The notes: a model not told the origin generated them from the letters alone. 64,000 bases of DNA from Peromyscus leucopus (GCF_004664715.2 NC_051063.1:144363319-144427318); one strand, 5' to 3'; positions 23,404 through 35,495 are shown, counted from the first letter of the stretch. Numbers and translations are program-made.

Positions 23404-23907
23404 TTATATATTTTGGAGATCAGCCCTCTGTTGGATGTGGGGTGAGTGAAGATCTTTTCCGATTCTGTAGGCTGCCATTTTGTCCTATTGACAATGTCCT
23501 TTGTCTCACAGAAGATTTTCAGCTTCAGGAGGTCTCAGTTATTAATTGTTGATATTAGTGTCTGTGCTACTGGTGTTCTACTCAGGAAGTCATTTCCTGT
23601 GCAAATGCATTCAAGACTATTCCCCACTTTCTCTTTTATCAGGTTCAGTGTCACTGGATTTATGTTGAGGTCTTTGATCCACTTGGACTTGAGTTTAGTG
23701 CAGAGCAATAGAAATGGATCTATTTGCATTTTTCTACATGCCAACATCCAGTTATTCCAGCACCATTTGTTGAAGATGCTTTGTTTTTCCATTGTATAAT
23801 TTTGGTTTCTTTGTCAAAACTCAGGTGTCCATGAATATGTAGATTTACATCTTTGACTCTATTCATTGGTCTGCCTATCTGATTTTATGCCAATACCATG
23901 CTGCTGA
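23404..23907 (-). mobile_element. Inverted 5' segment of a twin-primed LINE-1
   Basis: The plus strand is the reverse complement of an ORF2 portion ending in ctgatctccaaaatatat. At 23908 the sequence flips to sense orientation and restarts at the same point (atctccaaatatataaag). This is the 5' inversion junction. Target duplication copies at 23390-23403 and 25502-25515 (one mismatch in 14) enclose both segments, so they are one insertion. Confidence 0.9.
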
Positions 23908-25501
23908 TCTCCAAATATATAAAGAACTCAAGAAATTGGACAACAAAAAAACCAAATAATTCAATTTTTAAAATGAGTTACAGACCTAAGCAGAGAATTC
24001 TAAACAAAAGAATCTCAAATGGCCAAGAGACACTTAAATGTTCAGCATCCTTAGTCACCAGGGAAATGTAAATCAAAATGATGCTCAGATTCCATCTTAT
24101 ACCTCTCAGAATGGCTAATATTAAAAACACAAATGACAGCTTATGCTTGAGAGGATGTGGAGCAAGGGGAACTCTCCTCCATTGCTGGTAGGAGTGCAAA
24201 CTTGTATAGCCTCTTTGGATATCAGTACAACAGTGTCTCAGAAAATTGGGACTCAATCTACCTCAAGATTCAGCTACACTACTCTTGGGCATATATTAAA
24301 AGATGTCAATCATACCACAAGGGCACTTGCTCAACTATATTCATAACAGCTTTATTTGTAATAGCCAGAACCTGGAAACAACTTAGATGCCCCTCAATGG
24401 AAGAATGGATAAAGAAAATGTACATTTACACAATGCAGTATTACTCAGCTGTTAAAAATAATGACATCAGGAAATTTGAAGGCAAATGGATGGAACTAGA
24501 AAAAAAAAATCATTCTGAATGAGGTAACCCAGACCCATAAAGACAAAACCTAGTATATACTCACTCATAAATGGGTATTAGCTGTAAAGTAAATGATAAC
24601 CATCATACAATCCACGGACTCAGAGAGACTAGGCAACAAGAAGGGCCTAAGGGAGAACGCATGGATCTCCCTGGGAGGGGAAAATAGAAGAGATCTCCTG
24701 GGTGGATTGGGGACAGGTGGAGATAGAAACTTGAGTGATCAGGTGAGAAAGTGGATGGAGGGGGAGAGTACTGAAAGAGATGACTGGAAAGCGGGGGACC
24801 ATTTTGGGGCCAGGTAGAAACCTGAAGCAAGGGAAATGCCCAAGAATCTACAAGGATGACCCCAGCTAAGGCTCCTAACAAAAGTGGATACGTAGCCTGA
24901 ACTGGCCATCTCCTGTGATCAGATTGGTGACTACTCCAATTGTCATCAAAAAGGCTTCATCCAGTAACTGATGGAAACAGATGCAAAGACCCACAGCCAA
25001 ACATTAGGTAGAGGTCAGGGGATCCTGCTGAAGAGAGCAAGAAAGGATTGCAGGACAGGGATTGGGGGTCAAAGACATCACAAGAAAACCCACAGAAACA
25101 ACTAACCTGGCTCATAGGAACTCACAGAGTCTACACCAACAACCAGGGAACTGACCTAGACCCTCTGCATCTATGGGACAGTTTTGTAACTTGGTCTTTT
25201 TGTGGGACTCCTAACAACGGGAGCAGGGGCTGTCCCTAAAGCTTTAACTGGCTCCTGGGAACCAATTCCTCCTACTGGATGGTCTTGTCCAGACTTAATA
25301 CAAAGAGGCAGGTGGTGCTTAGTCCTACCACAACCTTTTATGCCATGCTTTGTTGATACCCCAAGGAGGCCTACCTACCCCTTTCTGAACAGAAAAAGAG
25401 GAAGAGTGGATGGATGAGGGGGTCGGGAGAGGTAGGGAGGAGAAATAGGAGGAGAGGAAGGAGGGTAAATTGCTGTTGGGATGTCACATAAACAAATAAA
25501 A
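23908..25501 (+). mobile_element. Sense 3' segment of the same twin-primed LINE-1
   Basis: ORF2 C-terminal coding remnant: the frame at 24157-24522 contains the L1-typical blocks for YYSAVKNND and EGKWMELEKK. The 3'UTR and a short A-rich tail ending at 25501 follow. The stretch at 25416-25470 is G/A-rich, as in rodent L1 3'UTRs. Frame breaks are present; the element is inactive. Confidence 0.92.
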
Positions 25502-25583
25502 AGAACTGCTGCTCTAGACAGCAATGGGTATCTGATTGTGTAATATGTACCATACATTATTAGTTTTGAAAGAGAGAACAGGG

Positions 25584-25745
25584 AGGGCTTGGCAAGATTG
25601 CTCAGTAGGCACAGCTCCTGCTGCAAAGTCTAGTGACTTGAGCTTAATCCCCAGGACCTCCACACCCCTATGTGGCACAAGGCCCATGTTTACTGACATA
25701 GACACATGCACACACACATACACTAAGTAAATAAAAATAAATAAA
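25584..25745 (+). mobile_element. B2/B3-family SINE
   Basis: Head ggcttggcaagattgctcag, then cagctcctgctgcaaag, ttgagcttaatccccagg and an (AAAT)n tail. Close in design to the copy at 18151-18337. Confidence 0.82.
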
Positions 25746-26359
25746 TATTCATTGATGAGAAATAACCTCAAATAAGCCAAAACCATGGCTCATCAAATAA
25801 ATAACCACAATATGAAGAAGACAAAAAAATCTGAGCATCACTTGTAGTAGTGAAGGTTTGTGATTTCAAAGGTAAAACAAAAGGTTGATATGAGTGTGGG
25901 AAGTTCTAGCTAAGAAGGGTCAGAAGTCTCTAAACACTAAAAAAAAACCCCACGAAGTTCATGACCACATATGTTACTAGATGCTGCCTATCATCTCTGA
26001 ATTCAAAGATTCATCGTAAACAAAATAACAACTAAGCATTTTAAAACAACAGAGCAAGTTCATTAAGGAAGAAAGTCAAACACACCCATGCTGAGTTTGT
26101 TGCACAAAGACCCAAATGCTAGAAAGCCAGCTGCAACTGTTCAGAGTAGATATATTTAGAAAGAAGAAAAATAACAAAAATCTTTTTTTAAAAAAGTATT
26201 CTAGAAACTCTAGAGCCAAAATGAAGAATATTATAAAATTATAGATATTGCCAAAACTTGAGTCTTAGAGAAGGATAAGTAAAAATGTTTCAAAAAGTTG
26301 GAAGATTTTTTTTTTCCTTTAGAGATTTCAGTTATTAATATGACAGAAAAGCACAGGGG
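25746..26359. other. Unique AT-rich DNA
   Basis: No repeat was recognised. Confidence 0.55.
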
Positions 26360-26462
26360 GAAATGCTTACCAAGCAAGCATGGGGGTCACTGCTTATACC
26401 TACAGTGTGATGGGCCAGGAGGACTGCTACAAGTTCAAGGCCAGCCTGGGCCATGTAGCTGG
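26360..26462 (+). mobile_element. B4/B1-like SINE fragment, old
   Basis: ID-like aaatgcttaccaagcaagc followed by B1-like ttcaaggccagcctgggcc. The 3' part is lost. Confidence 0.6.
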
Positions 26463-26639
26463 TCGATATCCATTTGAAGGAAGGGACGAGAAAAGAGAAC
26501 AGGGAAAACTGGTTACCAGAGTTCCGGTGTCCCACGCACTGAGAAGGGGTGCTGGAGAATGGCTGCCTTCCAGACTTTTGACAAGTCATGAGGTGAAACT
26601 CCTCACACCATATATTTACCATGAGAGATTTCCATGAGA

Positions 26640-27112
26640 ACTCTGTACTTCATGGATTTCTGGGGACCTCTCTAGCACTCTGCTTCTTGCTATTCCCCTG
26701 GGGTCTTCATTCATCATGGTATCTCTGTCCCCATTCTCCCACTCTGCTCCTGATCCAGCTGAGACCTCCCACTCCCCTAAGCTCTCTTTACCCTGACCCT
26801 TGTCCTCCATTACCTGCCCCGACCCCCAGTTTGCTCATGTAGATCTTATCCATTTCTCTGTTGTTGGGCGATCCCTGTGTCTTTCTTAGGGTCCTCTTTA
26901 CTAGGTAGCCTCCCTGGAGTTGTGAGTTGCAGTCTGGGTATCCTTTGCTTTACATCTAGTATCCACTTATGAGTGAGTACATACCATGTTTGTCTTTCTG
27001 AGTCTGGGTTACCTCACTCAGGATGTTTGTTTGTTTTTTTTCTAGTACCATCCATTTGCCTGCAAACCTCATGTTGTCATTGTTTTTCTCTGCTGAGTAG
27101 TACTCAATTAAA
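26640..27112 (-). mobile_element. LINE-1 3' end fragment, antisense
   Basis: Reverse complement of the ORF2 C-terminus and proximal 3'UTR: plus strand tgctgagtagtactcaatt, ccatccatttgcctgcaaac, gggttacctcactcagga and ttatgagtgagtacatacc. The same segment in sense orientation occurs at about 53160-53330 in the younger L1. Confidence 0.88.
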
Positions 27113-28420
27113 AGATGTGAAAACTGAACTTAACAACCAGAAATAAAATTTGAAATGCCAAATATTGTAAGTAGAAGACAAAAGACAAACTGTTATGAAC
27201 CCATCCAAACTGGAGGAAAAGACAGGACGCAACAGATAAGAGAAAGAACAACAGGTGTATACAATTGAAAAATTATAGACTGGGATAACAGAAATGCAAT
27301 CTCAATAAAAGCAAAGGGGTCAATTTTGACTTCCAAGAGAAAAAAAAAAGTCCTCTTTGGCAAAGCAAAAAATATCAAAGCCCATCTATATTCTCTTTTA
27401 AAATAAACTATTTAAAACAAGGTGAGGCATAACTTTTGAAAATAAGAAATAAAGATAATATACGAATAAGTATTAACAAGAAAAAAATGTCAATATAGAT
27501 ACAGACTGGCAAAAAAAAAGAGTGTATTTTTCTCAGAGCCTCATGAGGAACACAGAAACCACTGCACATGGTTTGGGTAGAAGAGACTTAATGCCATCTA
27601 CTGGCAGGGAAAGTGAGACTATCCTCAGAAAGGAGGAGAAGGAAGCTGCATCTGGTGCTCCGGGTTCCAGGGTTGCTGGGATGTCTGTAAGTGGTCAGTG
27701 AGAGCAGGATTCATGAGGACACACAGCCCAGGCAGGCAGAGAAAGGGAAGATGGATCAGCATTGGGACTTCTCCATTCCTTCCAGTCCATGATCTCTTTT
27801 CCAAACCTCTTACTGGCCCATCTGAAATCAGCTGACAAGGGAGCCTGAGGTCCTGACACTGCGCATGTCCATCCTCCTACAGTACTTATGAAAGCATAGC
27901 TGGACTAGGAGAGTGTGGGGAACAACCAGGCCAAGGAAAATCAGTGAACAATGAAAATCAGTGCATTTTGGTATTTTAAAAATCAGAAACAAGCAAGATG
28001 AGACAGTAAGTATTAGTCTACATGAACTGAAGCATGGAGCTTGAAAATTATATACTGGGGGCTGGGATGTGTCATGATGGTAAAGTACTTGCTTACCATG
28101 AACAAGATAGGGTGGGGAGAGGGTGTTTTCAAAGACTGGACCTGTGAGAAAGAACTTACCTTTGATATAAGCTTCCATTGTAAACTCTTTTTCTATCCCA
28201 ACAAGGAAAGATCAACAGTGTCCATCATACTTTTGTGTGACTCCTCTCTTTGAAGGGAAGTGCTAACCTTCACAGTGGGTTAAGACAGAAAGTATGTAGA
28301 AGCATACTATGAAACCACAGGACCCAAGAATAAAGGCATGTGGGTGAATCTGGGGAATCAAAATGCACCAAGAGAAATTGGGGGTTTCTCTAAACCATAG
28401 ACTATGCAGACTACATCATG
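27113..28420. other. Unique AT-rich DNA with a short ID-like fragment
   Basis: 27113-27530 is A-rich and could be decayed retroelement tail. 27535-27800 is GC-richer and unidentified. No coding frame is evident. Confidence 0.5.
28057..28112 (+). mobile_element. ID-like tRNA-derived SINE fragment
   Basis: gggggctgggatgtgtc and gtaaagtacttgcttacc resemble the ID head with its Pol III A box. No B box or tail remains. Confidence 0.45.
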
Positions 28421-28472
28421 ATGTGTGTGTGAGTGTGTGAGTACGTGCCTGTGTGTGTGTGTGTACATGCGC

Positions 28473-28507
<35 letters not shown>
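28421..28507. repeat. TG microsatellite with GAGT and GCGT variants
   Basis: Compound: TG with gagtgtgtgagtac, then TG, then gcgcgtgcg, then a clean TG run. Confidence 0.96.
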
Positions 28508-28510
<3 letters not shown>

Positions 28511-29772
28511 ATGCATACATGATTGTAAAACCGTGGTATAAAATGTTGAAGGATTTAAAGCAACCTGCTGACAGTGAAAAAACTGTATGAAGAATTAAGA
28601 CGAATGGGTAATGCCATCTGATGCAAGAATGTAATAGTAATGCTCAAGAAGTTAAAATGAAAAACCGATGACTCTATATGAGATTGAAACTAGGTACCTG
28701 AAGTCAAAAAGAGGATTCTGAGTGATGAAAGAGGAACTTCAGGCAACAACTCAGAGAAGAGTCCTAGCGGGCGTCAGAGCTGAACATCTGAGGAGGTTCT
28801 CAACAGGAAGTGTGTTTGAGGGCATTCAAGTGGGTTCTGCTCTGTCTAGGAAAAAGCAGGCAACTATGGTCAGCATCACTGTGGAAGACTGGGAAGGAAT
28901 TGAGGTCCAATAACCTCCCACCAGCCTTTTGTGCTGCCTCCAGCTAACATGAAAACTCCAGGCAGAGGATCAGCATAGTTGATAGAGGCAGGATTGACCT
29001 CACGGTAGCCCAGTGGTTACAAATGGTAGACCCATGGGTACGTTACTCTTTGTTGAATGCAATGAGACTAAAACTAGTGTTGCCCAATATTATTACACAG
29101 ACTCCCACTTGTTTCAGTCAGGAAAACCTTCTACGTTTTTGTGGATTCAATTGTTCTCTTGAGACAGCAGCACTATGACGTCAAGATACCCTTTCCCTAT
29201 GTAGCCCAGGCTGGCCTTGAACTTGTAACTTTAGCAGAATTTAACATGTAAAATATACACTGGCTCTACACAGAGTGATTCAGAACAAATTAGTTTTAAT
29301 TTTGCTTATTATTATAGAAATCAGTATACTTTTGGCATTTTGTCAGTCCTAATATAGAAATCATTAAAGTTTTCCTTTTTAATGTAATGTTACAGTTCAA
29401 AACAAAATTAATGATTAAAACAGTTTGAATTATAATTATATTTTAATATTACTGCTGGGAAGTTAAGTTTGCACTAATGAAGAATCTAACTTTGATTTTC
29501 AAAAGACACATGCTAATTATTTCAAAGGGAGACCTAAAAATAAGTCAATTTTGCACTTGTTGGTCACTGTAAATTTAATCTTTTCAATCAAGCATTTTAA
29601 TTAGTTGCACATAAGGAACCTTTTTCAAATGATACAATCATTTTCAAGAAGTAGAGGCCTCCAAGCAGCATCTTGAAACTTATTAGCATATAATACATTT
29701 GAATAAATTACAGTTTTCCAGAGAGTTCCTTGAGAAGGTGGTGTGAGATGAGCTATCACAGCACTGTTACTC
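28508..29772. other. Unique DNA with an AT-rich homeodomain-site-dense stretch
   Basis: 29233-29720 has no recognised repeat and is dense in TAATT/ATTA-type words, ctttgat words near 29490 and ttagcatataat near 29684. This composition is common in conserved developmental enhancers. Conservation cannot be judged from one sequence. Confidence 0.5.
29160..29232 (-). mobile_element. B1 SINE fragment, antisense
   Basis: tatgtagcccaggctggcct then tgaacttgtaac, preceded by a decayed gagacagcagcac. Confidence 0.75.
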
Positions 29773-29841
29773 AGTCAGGCATGGTGACACATAGCTTAAC
29801 TCCTAGCACTCAGGACACAGGGGCAGGTGGATCAGCAGACA
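29773..29841 (+). mobile_element. B1 SINE left-half fragment
   Basis: tcaggcatggtgacacatag, ctcctagcactcaggac, gcaggtggatc, then truncated. Confidence 0.72.
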
Positions 29842-30162
29842 TCCCCAAGGTATCGTACCTACCACTTCCCTCTATACCCATTTTCCTCTACACGACCCAA
29901 GTAATCAGTCCTTTAAATTCAGGTTCATTATTCCTTTGTTTTCTGACATATCCTATGAATCCCCAACAAGAACTATTTGTGTTGTAAATGCCTTTGATAT
30001 TGATATACACGTTATTGAGCTGCACGAGTCTGTCTGAGACTTCCACATTGAAGTATACATAGCTGTGAATCATCGCACAGGACTCTATTGTATGACTATA
30101 TCACCATCCACTCATTCTCCCACCAAAGGAGTTTTAGTTGTAAATCTCTACATCCGAAATGT
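29842..30162. other. Unrecognised non-coding DNA
   Basis: Short unique stretch between two SINEs with no landmark. Confidence 0.5.
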
Positions 30163-30450
30163 GGCTACTGAGCCAGAGATGGTTCAGCAGGAAAAGCATT
30201 TGCCATGCAAGTGTGAAGACCAAAGGACTCTGTATACCCAGAACCCATATAAATGCCATAAAATAACAGTTGGAGGCAGAGACAGGCAATCCCCAGAGCG
30301 AGCTGGCTAGTGAGACTAGTCATTTCTGCCACTCTGATTTTGACTGACAGAGACCTGTCTCAATGACTAGAGTCGAGAGCCATCCAGGGAGATGCCAATG
30401 TCAGACCCAAGCCTCCACAAGCACATACACATGTGTGCTACACATATGAG
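30163..30450 (+). mobile_element. B4 SINE with CA tail
   Basis: ID-like head (agagatggttcagcaggaaa, agcatttgccatgcaag), B1-like middle (ggaggcagagacaggc), gagacctgtctcaatgac, then a CA-rich end running into a 19-unit CA tract. Confidence 0.75.

Positions 30451-30451
<1 letters not shown>

Positions 30452-30489
<38 letters not shown>
30452..30489. repeat. (AC)19 microsatellite
   Basis: Uninterrupted, at the 3' end of the B4, from whose tail it probably grew. Confidence 0.97.
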
Positions 30490-30491
<2 letters not shown>

Positions 30492-30650
30492 ATGTATGCA
30501 CATCACTCATACACAGACACAAAAAAAGAGGAAATGTTGATCAGATCTCAGAGCACTGTGGAGTATGGGAATCTTTAATTTTAAAAATAATTACCCAAAC
30601 AATGCAATGTGAGACAAAATTATCTACAAAAAACATTGTTCATAAAGTGT

Positions 30651-30780
30651 AGTCACTATATCCAGTGAGACTCCTTTGGAGAAAACTAATTTTTCCTTTG
30701 CAAGTACATCTCAACTGTTTTGTTTGGTCATTTTTTTTTTTTGTCTTATGGGTCTTTAGCTTGTATATTTTGGTTTCAGT

Positions 30781-30831
<51 letters not shown>

Positions 30832-31013
30832 TCTGCTTGCTGGGTTTTTTTGTTTGAGTTGGTAGTTTTCTGTTTGTTTGTTTTAAGTAAAAAAGAAAGG
30901 GTATGGAGTTAGGTGCATGGGGAGATGGAGAGCATCTGGAAGGAATTAGGGAAGGAAAAAGCATGATTGGAATATATTGTTTGAAAAAAATTGAATAAAA
31001 TAATAAGAAAGGG
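30651..31013 (+). mobile_element. LINE-1 (Lx-like) 3'UTR fragment
   Basis: cagtgagactcctttggaga and aaaactaatttttccttt match a block also present at about 60255-60280. Then a TG tract, a gggtatggagttaggtgc block and an end resembling that of the L1 at 21041-22740 (tggaatatattgtttg). Confidence 0.75.
30781..30830. repeat. (TG)25 microsatellite
   Basis: One gc interruption near its start. Within the L1 3'UTR. Confidence 0.97.
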
Positions 31014-32689
31014 AAGTTACCTTAGTAAGATCAGCTTTCCCCCAAATAATAAGATTAAAGAAATTCTAATAAAAAATTCCATGGTTGTTTGAGGTTTCTA
31101 TAACATTCTGTCAAAAGTATTAATTTTCCATTTTCATATCATTTTTATTTTATTCACTGATTCTAGATGAATCTTCTAAAATATGCTTTTAATATTGACC
31201 TATTGTAATATAAATGCTTTGAAATTACCTTCATTCATCCTTAAGCTCTATAATGGCTACATGTGTGGCCACAATGGCAAAGCACAGGCTCTGGATTTGA
31301 GGTCCAACACCATAAAATGAAATACATAATACATGCATGGATAAACCGTGTAATAAAAAGCATGATTTATTTTGATGTATTTGATTATATTCTACCTTAT
31401 TTCCTGGGTTTTATTTAAGAAATCCTTTCCAGGAAGAAGATAATAGTATGCATGTTTATTTAAGTGTGTTTAAATATTTTCTGATCTTAAATTCATCCCT
31501 TATGGCTTAATAACATTAGCTTTGTAGAATTCTATGTTTTTTATTTTATAGGACTTATATGAAATTATAACTCTTGGCTGCTTAAGAGAGCTCATCAGGA
31601 AATTTTAACTCTATATTTGATAGTTTAATTCCTGTGTTTTTACTTCTTGGTGCAGGTGATAGCTTTCTCATTTTTGCCGACTTAGCCCTATCTTCAATCC
31701 AAAGCTATCCAAAGGCTACATCGGCATAACTCACCCTCCCTGCAAACGCTATTAGCCATTCTTATTTATAAATAGAGATTTTAAAATTATAAGGAATGGC
31801 AGAATAAAATGTAACAATTTCTTTAAAGTACACATTGATTAATCAGGATGCATATAAAAATGCAACTTTAGTTCATCTTTAGGAAGTGTGTTAATGGAAT
31901 CCTTTCTAGTAATGCACTTCGTGAAAAAAACAGCCCATGATACTCTGAACGTATTCTTAAGGCATTTTTAAAGAGGTGTAGCACTTCCATTTTTTCCCAA
32001 AGGAAGACAAAACAAGGCATAGAAAAAATAATTTTCCCTTGATTGGGAATGGACAAGAAACAGGAAAAACTTCAGCTAATACCATAGTTGCTCACGAAGC
32101 CTTAGGCACAATCCTACTGGAATCTTGAAAGAGACACACTGTGTTCTTTGGCCTCATACTCATCACTGGTCTTGTCCTAGTACTAAAATAACATAATGTG
32201 AGGGAGCTAAATATCAAATTCAGATTGGAAAATGCAAACATGTCTTTCCCTATAATTCTTTCTTTAGAAAATTCAAGACACACAAAAATTAAGTCACCAA
32301 CAAAAGTCCCAAACGATTTTTGAAAAAAAAAAAAATACAGTGATTCATTTTCCAGAGAAGTTTTAGATTTATAAGAAACTGGACCTGTAGAATGTTCTTG
32401 TGTCTCTCCTCACTCTCCCACAGTGCCCCCTGAGTACTAGCACCTAGTATTAGAGTGGAACATCAACTAAGAGATTAATATGGCTATAATACTGTTAATT
32501 AAAGTCTACAGTTCTACTAGGGTTGACTCTGTGCTATACAGTGATTTTATTTGTTTGCTTAGTTAGCTTGCAGAACTTTGGTCCTCACAAGTGTAAGTAG
32601 CCATTCACTCACCACTGTGGTGTTATGAAGAGTTGCTTCACTGCTCCGGAAACTAAGTGTGCCCAGCAAGAATTTTAAACACGCTGGTT
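31014..32689. other. Unique AT-rich DNA
   Basis: No repeat was recognised over 1.7 kb and no coding frame. A run of A lies at about 32323-32334. Confidence 0.55.
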
Positions 32690-32868
32690 TTATTTCATAT
32701 GTCTGAACGTTTATCTACAGGCATATATATGCACCACATGGATGCATGGTGCCCCCAGAGGCTGGAAGACTGTGTAGTATGCCTGGAACTAAAGTTACAG
32801 ACATTTGTGAACTGCCACCTAGGTACTAGAACCAAGTACTCTTACCTCTGAGACAGATCTCCAGTCCT
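32690..32868 (-). mobile_element. B3-family SINE, antisense, old
   Basis: atgcatggtgcccccagagg, then ggaactaaagttacagac, tgaactgccacctagg, and accaagtactcttacctctg (the tRNA-like head on the minus strand). Confidence 0.72.
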
Positions 32869-33117
32869 CAACAAATAATTTAAGATTAGAACTTGCAGTC
32901 TCAAGTTTTTAACTCATTTGAAAGGGAAATGAAAGTCTGAAACCAATGAAATATTTTGATAAGACAATAAGAGAAGTTTGCTTCATCAAATAACCCAAAC
33001 ATGGACTAATTAGAACAATTTGCACAACTGCATAAATAGGAGATTAGATTGATGGGCTATAAAACAAACTCTAAACCTAAGTGTGTGTTTATGGAAGCAA
33101 AGGTAGGCACGTCATAG

Positions 33118-33225
33118 AATCAGACATGAGGGTTCATACCTTTGATCCTAGGACATGAGAGGCGGTTACAAGATAATCAGGTGTCTGAGGCCAGCCTGAG
33201 GCATGAGATTCTTTCTAAAAAAAAA
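33118..33225 (+). mobile_element. B1-like SINE, strongly degraded
   Basis: agacatgagggttcatacct, ttgatcctagga, ctgaggccagcctgaggc and an A run. Old; subfamily unclear. Confidence 0.55.
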
Positions 33226-33454
33226 GTAGTCATTTCAAATGCTATTGAGGATGTATCATGAATATAAAATTAGATTCCTATTTCATATTGTATTTAAAAA
33301 ATTTACCCGCATACACTTAAATGTCTAAATTTAACAAAGTTATACATTTCATTATGAATATGATGAATATTCAATTAATACATACAACGGTATCTGTTAT
33401 ATCTGCTATTATTTTAATATATCCGTCAGAACTAATGTATTGCAAACAGTTTCT

Positions 33455-33762
33455 TATACCACCATGTTGAGAAGTGGAGCCTACTCTTGGGAGGTTTTTA
33501 GGAGTGACCCCTCAGGAACACACCTTGCTAAACATGCTCCAAGGGGTGCTTTTATTCTCCTGCTGTCTCGTTTTCCTGCTTTCTACCATGCGGTAGCAAA
33601 ATAATCAGTTCCTTGCTGGACTGGATGCCAGATGCCAGCACCTTGAACTCTTCAATCTCCAGAAATGTAAGCCAGTAAATTTTCACTCATTATAAGTTGT
33701 GGCTCAGGTATCTCAGTAAAGCAGCTGAAAATGAACTGAGACAAATACTTCCTAATTTTGTG
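33455..33762 (+). mobile_element. MaLR-type LTR (MST/MLT-like), old
   Basis: Ordered landmarks known from MaLR LTRs: gagaagtggagcctactctt, gggaggtttttaggagtg, ctttctaccatg, accttgaactcttcaatctc, cagaaatgtaagccagtaaa and gaactgagac at the end. Confidence 0.68.
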
Positions 33763-35097
33763 GACAAGAAACCCAGTACGATGAAAATCAAAAGGAGATT
33801 AAATATAAGGTTTAAGATAAATTACTCAGTATTATTTGAGTCAATACTAGAAGCACTACTTTTATAGTTAAATACTGAGAATATTAAAGACACAATGTGT
33901 TTTCTTTCATTATTGGTCTCTGATAAGGAAAACACACATGACTACTTCATGCAAATTGTCAAATAGCTATAGTGCTGTTAAACTCTTAAATTTTACATTT
34001 AGTAAAGGAAATTTCCCATTTATTTGAAAGGTTATTGCATTTCAACATGAAGATATAAGAAAATGAAAATAAATATCCTGAGAAAAAGACTAAGGAAGTT
34101 TTTTATTTATTTACTAATTTTCAGTTTTTACTGGCCAAAAATCCACCAAAAGTCCTTTCCAGGATTCTGACTTTTTCCTCTGATTTGTTTGCAGTTCAAC
34201 ATTGATGACGTTTCTTTCATTGTTTTATTAGAGTGAAAGGCCAAGTCATTAACTAAAGCAATATACTCCCCTTCTTTTCATCACAGCAGAGAACTAAAGT
34301 GACCATACAATTCTTTGTCTAAGCCAAGACTCCATGACTGTGAAAGGACTCCATGGACAATGCCAGAATAGCATGTTCAAACTAGACACTCCTGGAAACC
34401 AAGACGCATGATCCTCTGTACATAAAGCTTTGGATGGTGGCTGTCCTGCATGTAAAGCTTTGAGCAGTGACCACCTTGCCTGGAAAGCTTGGATTTTAAG
34501 CCCAATACTTTTTCTGGCTTTTTACCAGTATTTCTTTAGTATGCAGTATGTGAAAATTCCAAATCATACAGCTCTGTGTACACACTTTGCCTAGCTGCTT
34601 CCCTTTCCCAAATATTGCACACCAAAACCCTCTAGATAGATACCACTGAGTATTTCAGATAGGTCTGTCGAGCTTGGAAACTTCAGCTGGCATCTCTGAG
34701 GAGGAAGCAGTGGTGGGATGACTTCAGAGCTGAACATTCTCCTCATCTGATCAAGAAGTATCTGCTGAGCATGGGCACTCTTTCTTGCCTTATAGGATTA
34801 TTCAACGTAAACTTGACAAAGTTCCTGTCCCTCAAAATTATGCATGTCTGAAACTGGTCCCTGAGGTGGTGATGTAGAAGGGGAAGAAACGCTTAGGAGC
34901 TGGGAACTAAAGGAGGATCCACAGGTCATCAGGAAACTGCCCTCAGAAGGGCGACAGTAGCTCTCATAAAACCCCTTATGTCTCACAAATAAAAATGATT
35001 ATGAGTGCAAATCCAACCTCTCTGCTTTCTTGTTCTGTGATGTATTTACTCTTCCCAATGTTCATCATGAGGTGAAATAGCTGGAGGGGGCCTGTCT
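33763..35097. other. Unique non-coding DNA
   Basis: No recognised interspersed repeat. Near 34430-34490 three short phrases built on aaagctt recur (ataaagctttg, gtaaagctttg, gaaagcttgg). No credible frame. Confidence 0.5.
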
Positions 35098-35495
35098 TGT
35101 AGCACAAATCCTAATTGGTGTTAATAATAAAAACCCAGAGCCAGATATCAGGGTAAATAAATGCTGAAAGTTCAGACAGACAAAGGAACAAGCCACAGCT
35201 ACCTCTTACCTCACCAACTCCTCAATCTGAAAGGGCCAACTTCCTGTCTCCTCCCACCTTACATTCTTCTCTCTGCCCAGCCATATCACTTCCTGTCTCC
35301 ACCTCCCTAGTGCTGGGATTAAAGGCATGTGCCTCCCAAGTACTGGGATCAAAGGCATAAGATTCCAAGTCTGGGATTAAAGATATGTGCCACCACGGCC
35401 TGGCATCTGTTTAACTAGTGCCTAGCTCTAAACTCTGATCACCAAGCAAGCTTTATTTGTTAGAGCACAGACAAAATATCACCATGGTGTGTGCC
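35098..35495. mobile_element. LTR-like rodent repeat containing a triplicated antisense-B1-like word
   Basis: Begins tgtagcacaaatcctaatt and ends near caaaatatcaccatg. Landmarks: aaaacccagagccagatatc, caagccacagctacctctta, tctctgcccagccatatcac. Between 35311 and 35404 the word ctgggattaaaggcatgtg recurs about every 30 bp, three times with drift; it equals the antisense 5' end of B1. I know this layout from other cricetid sequence, but not its library name. No flanking duplication was found. Confidence 0.55.

Noticed and set aside
24157..24522. 121-codon frame as a host gene
   Set aside because: It is the C-terminal part of L1 ORF2 in the twin-primed element.
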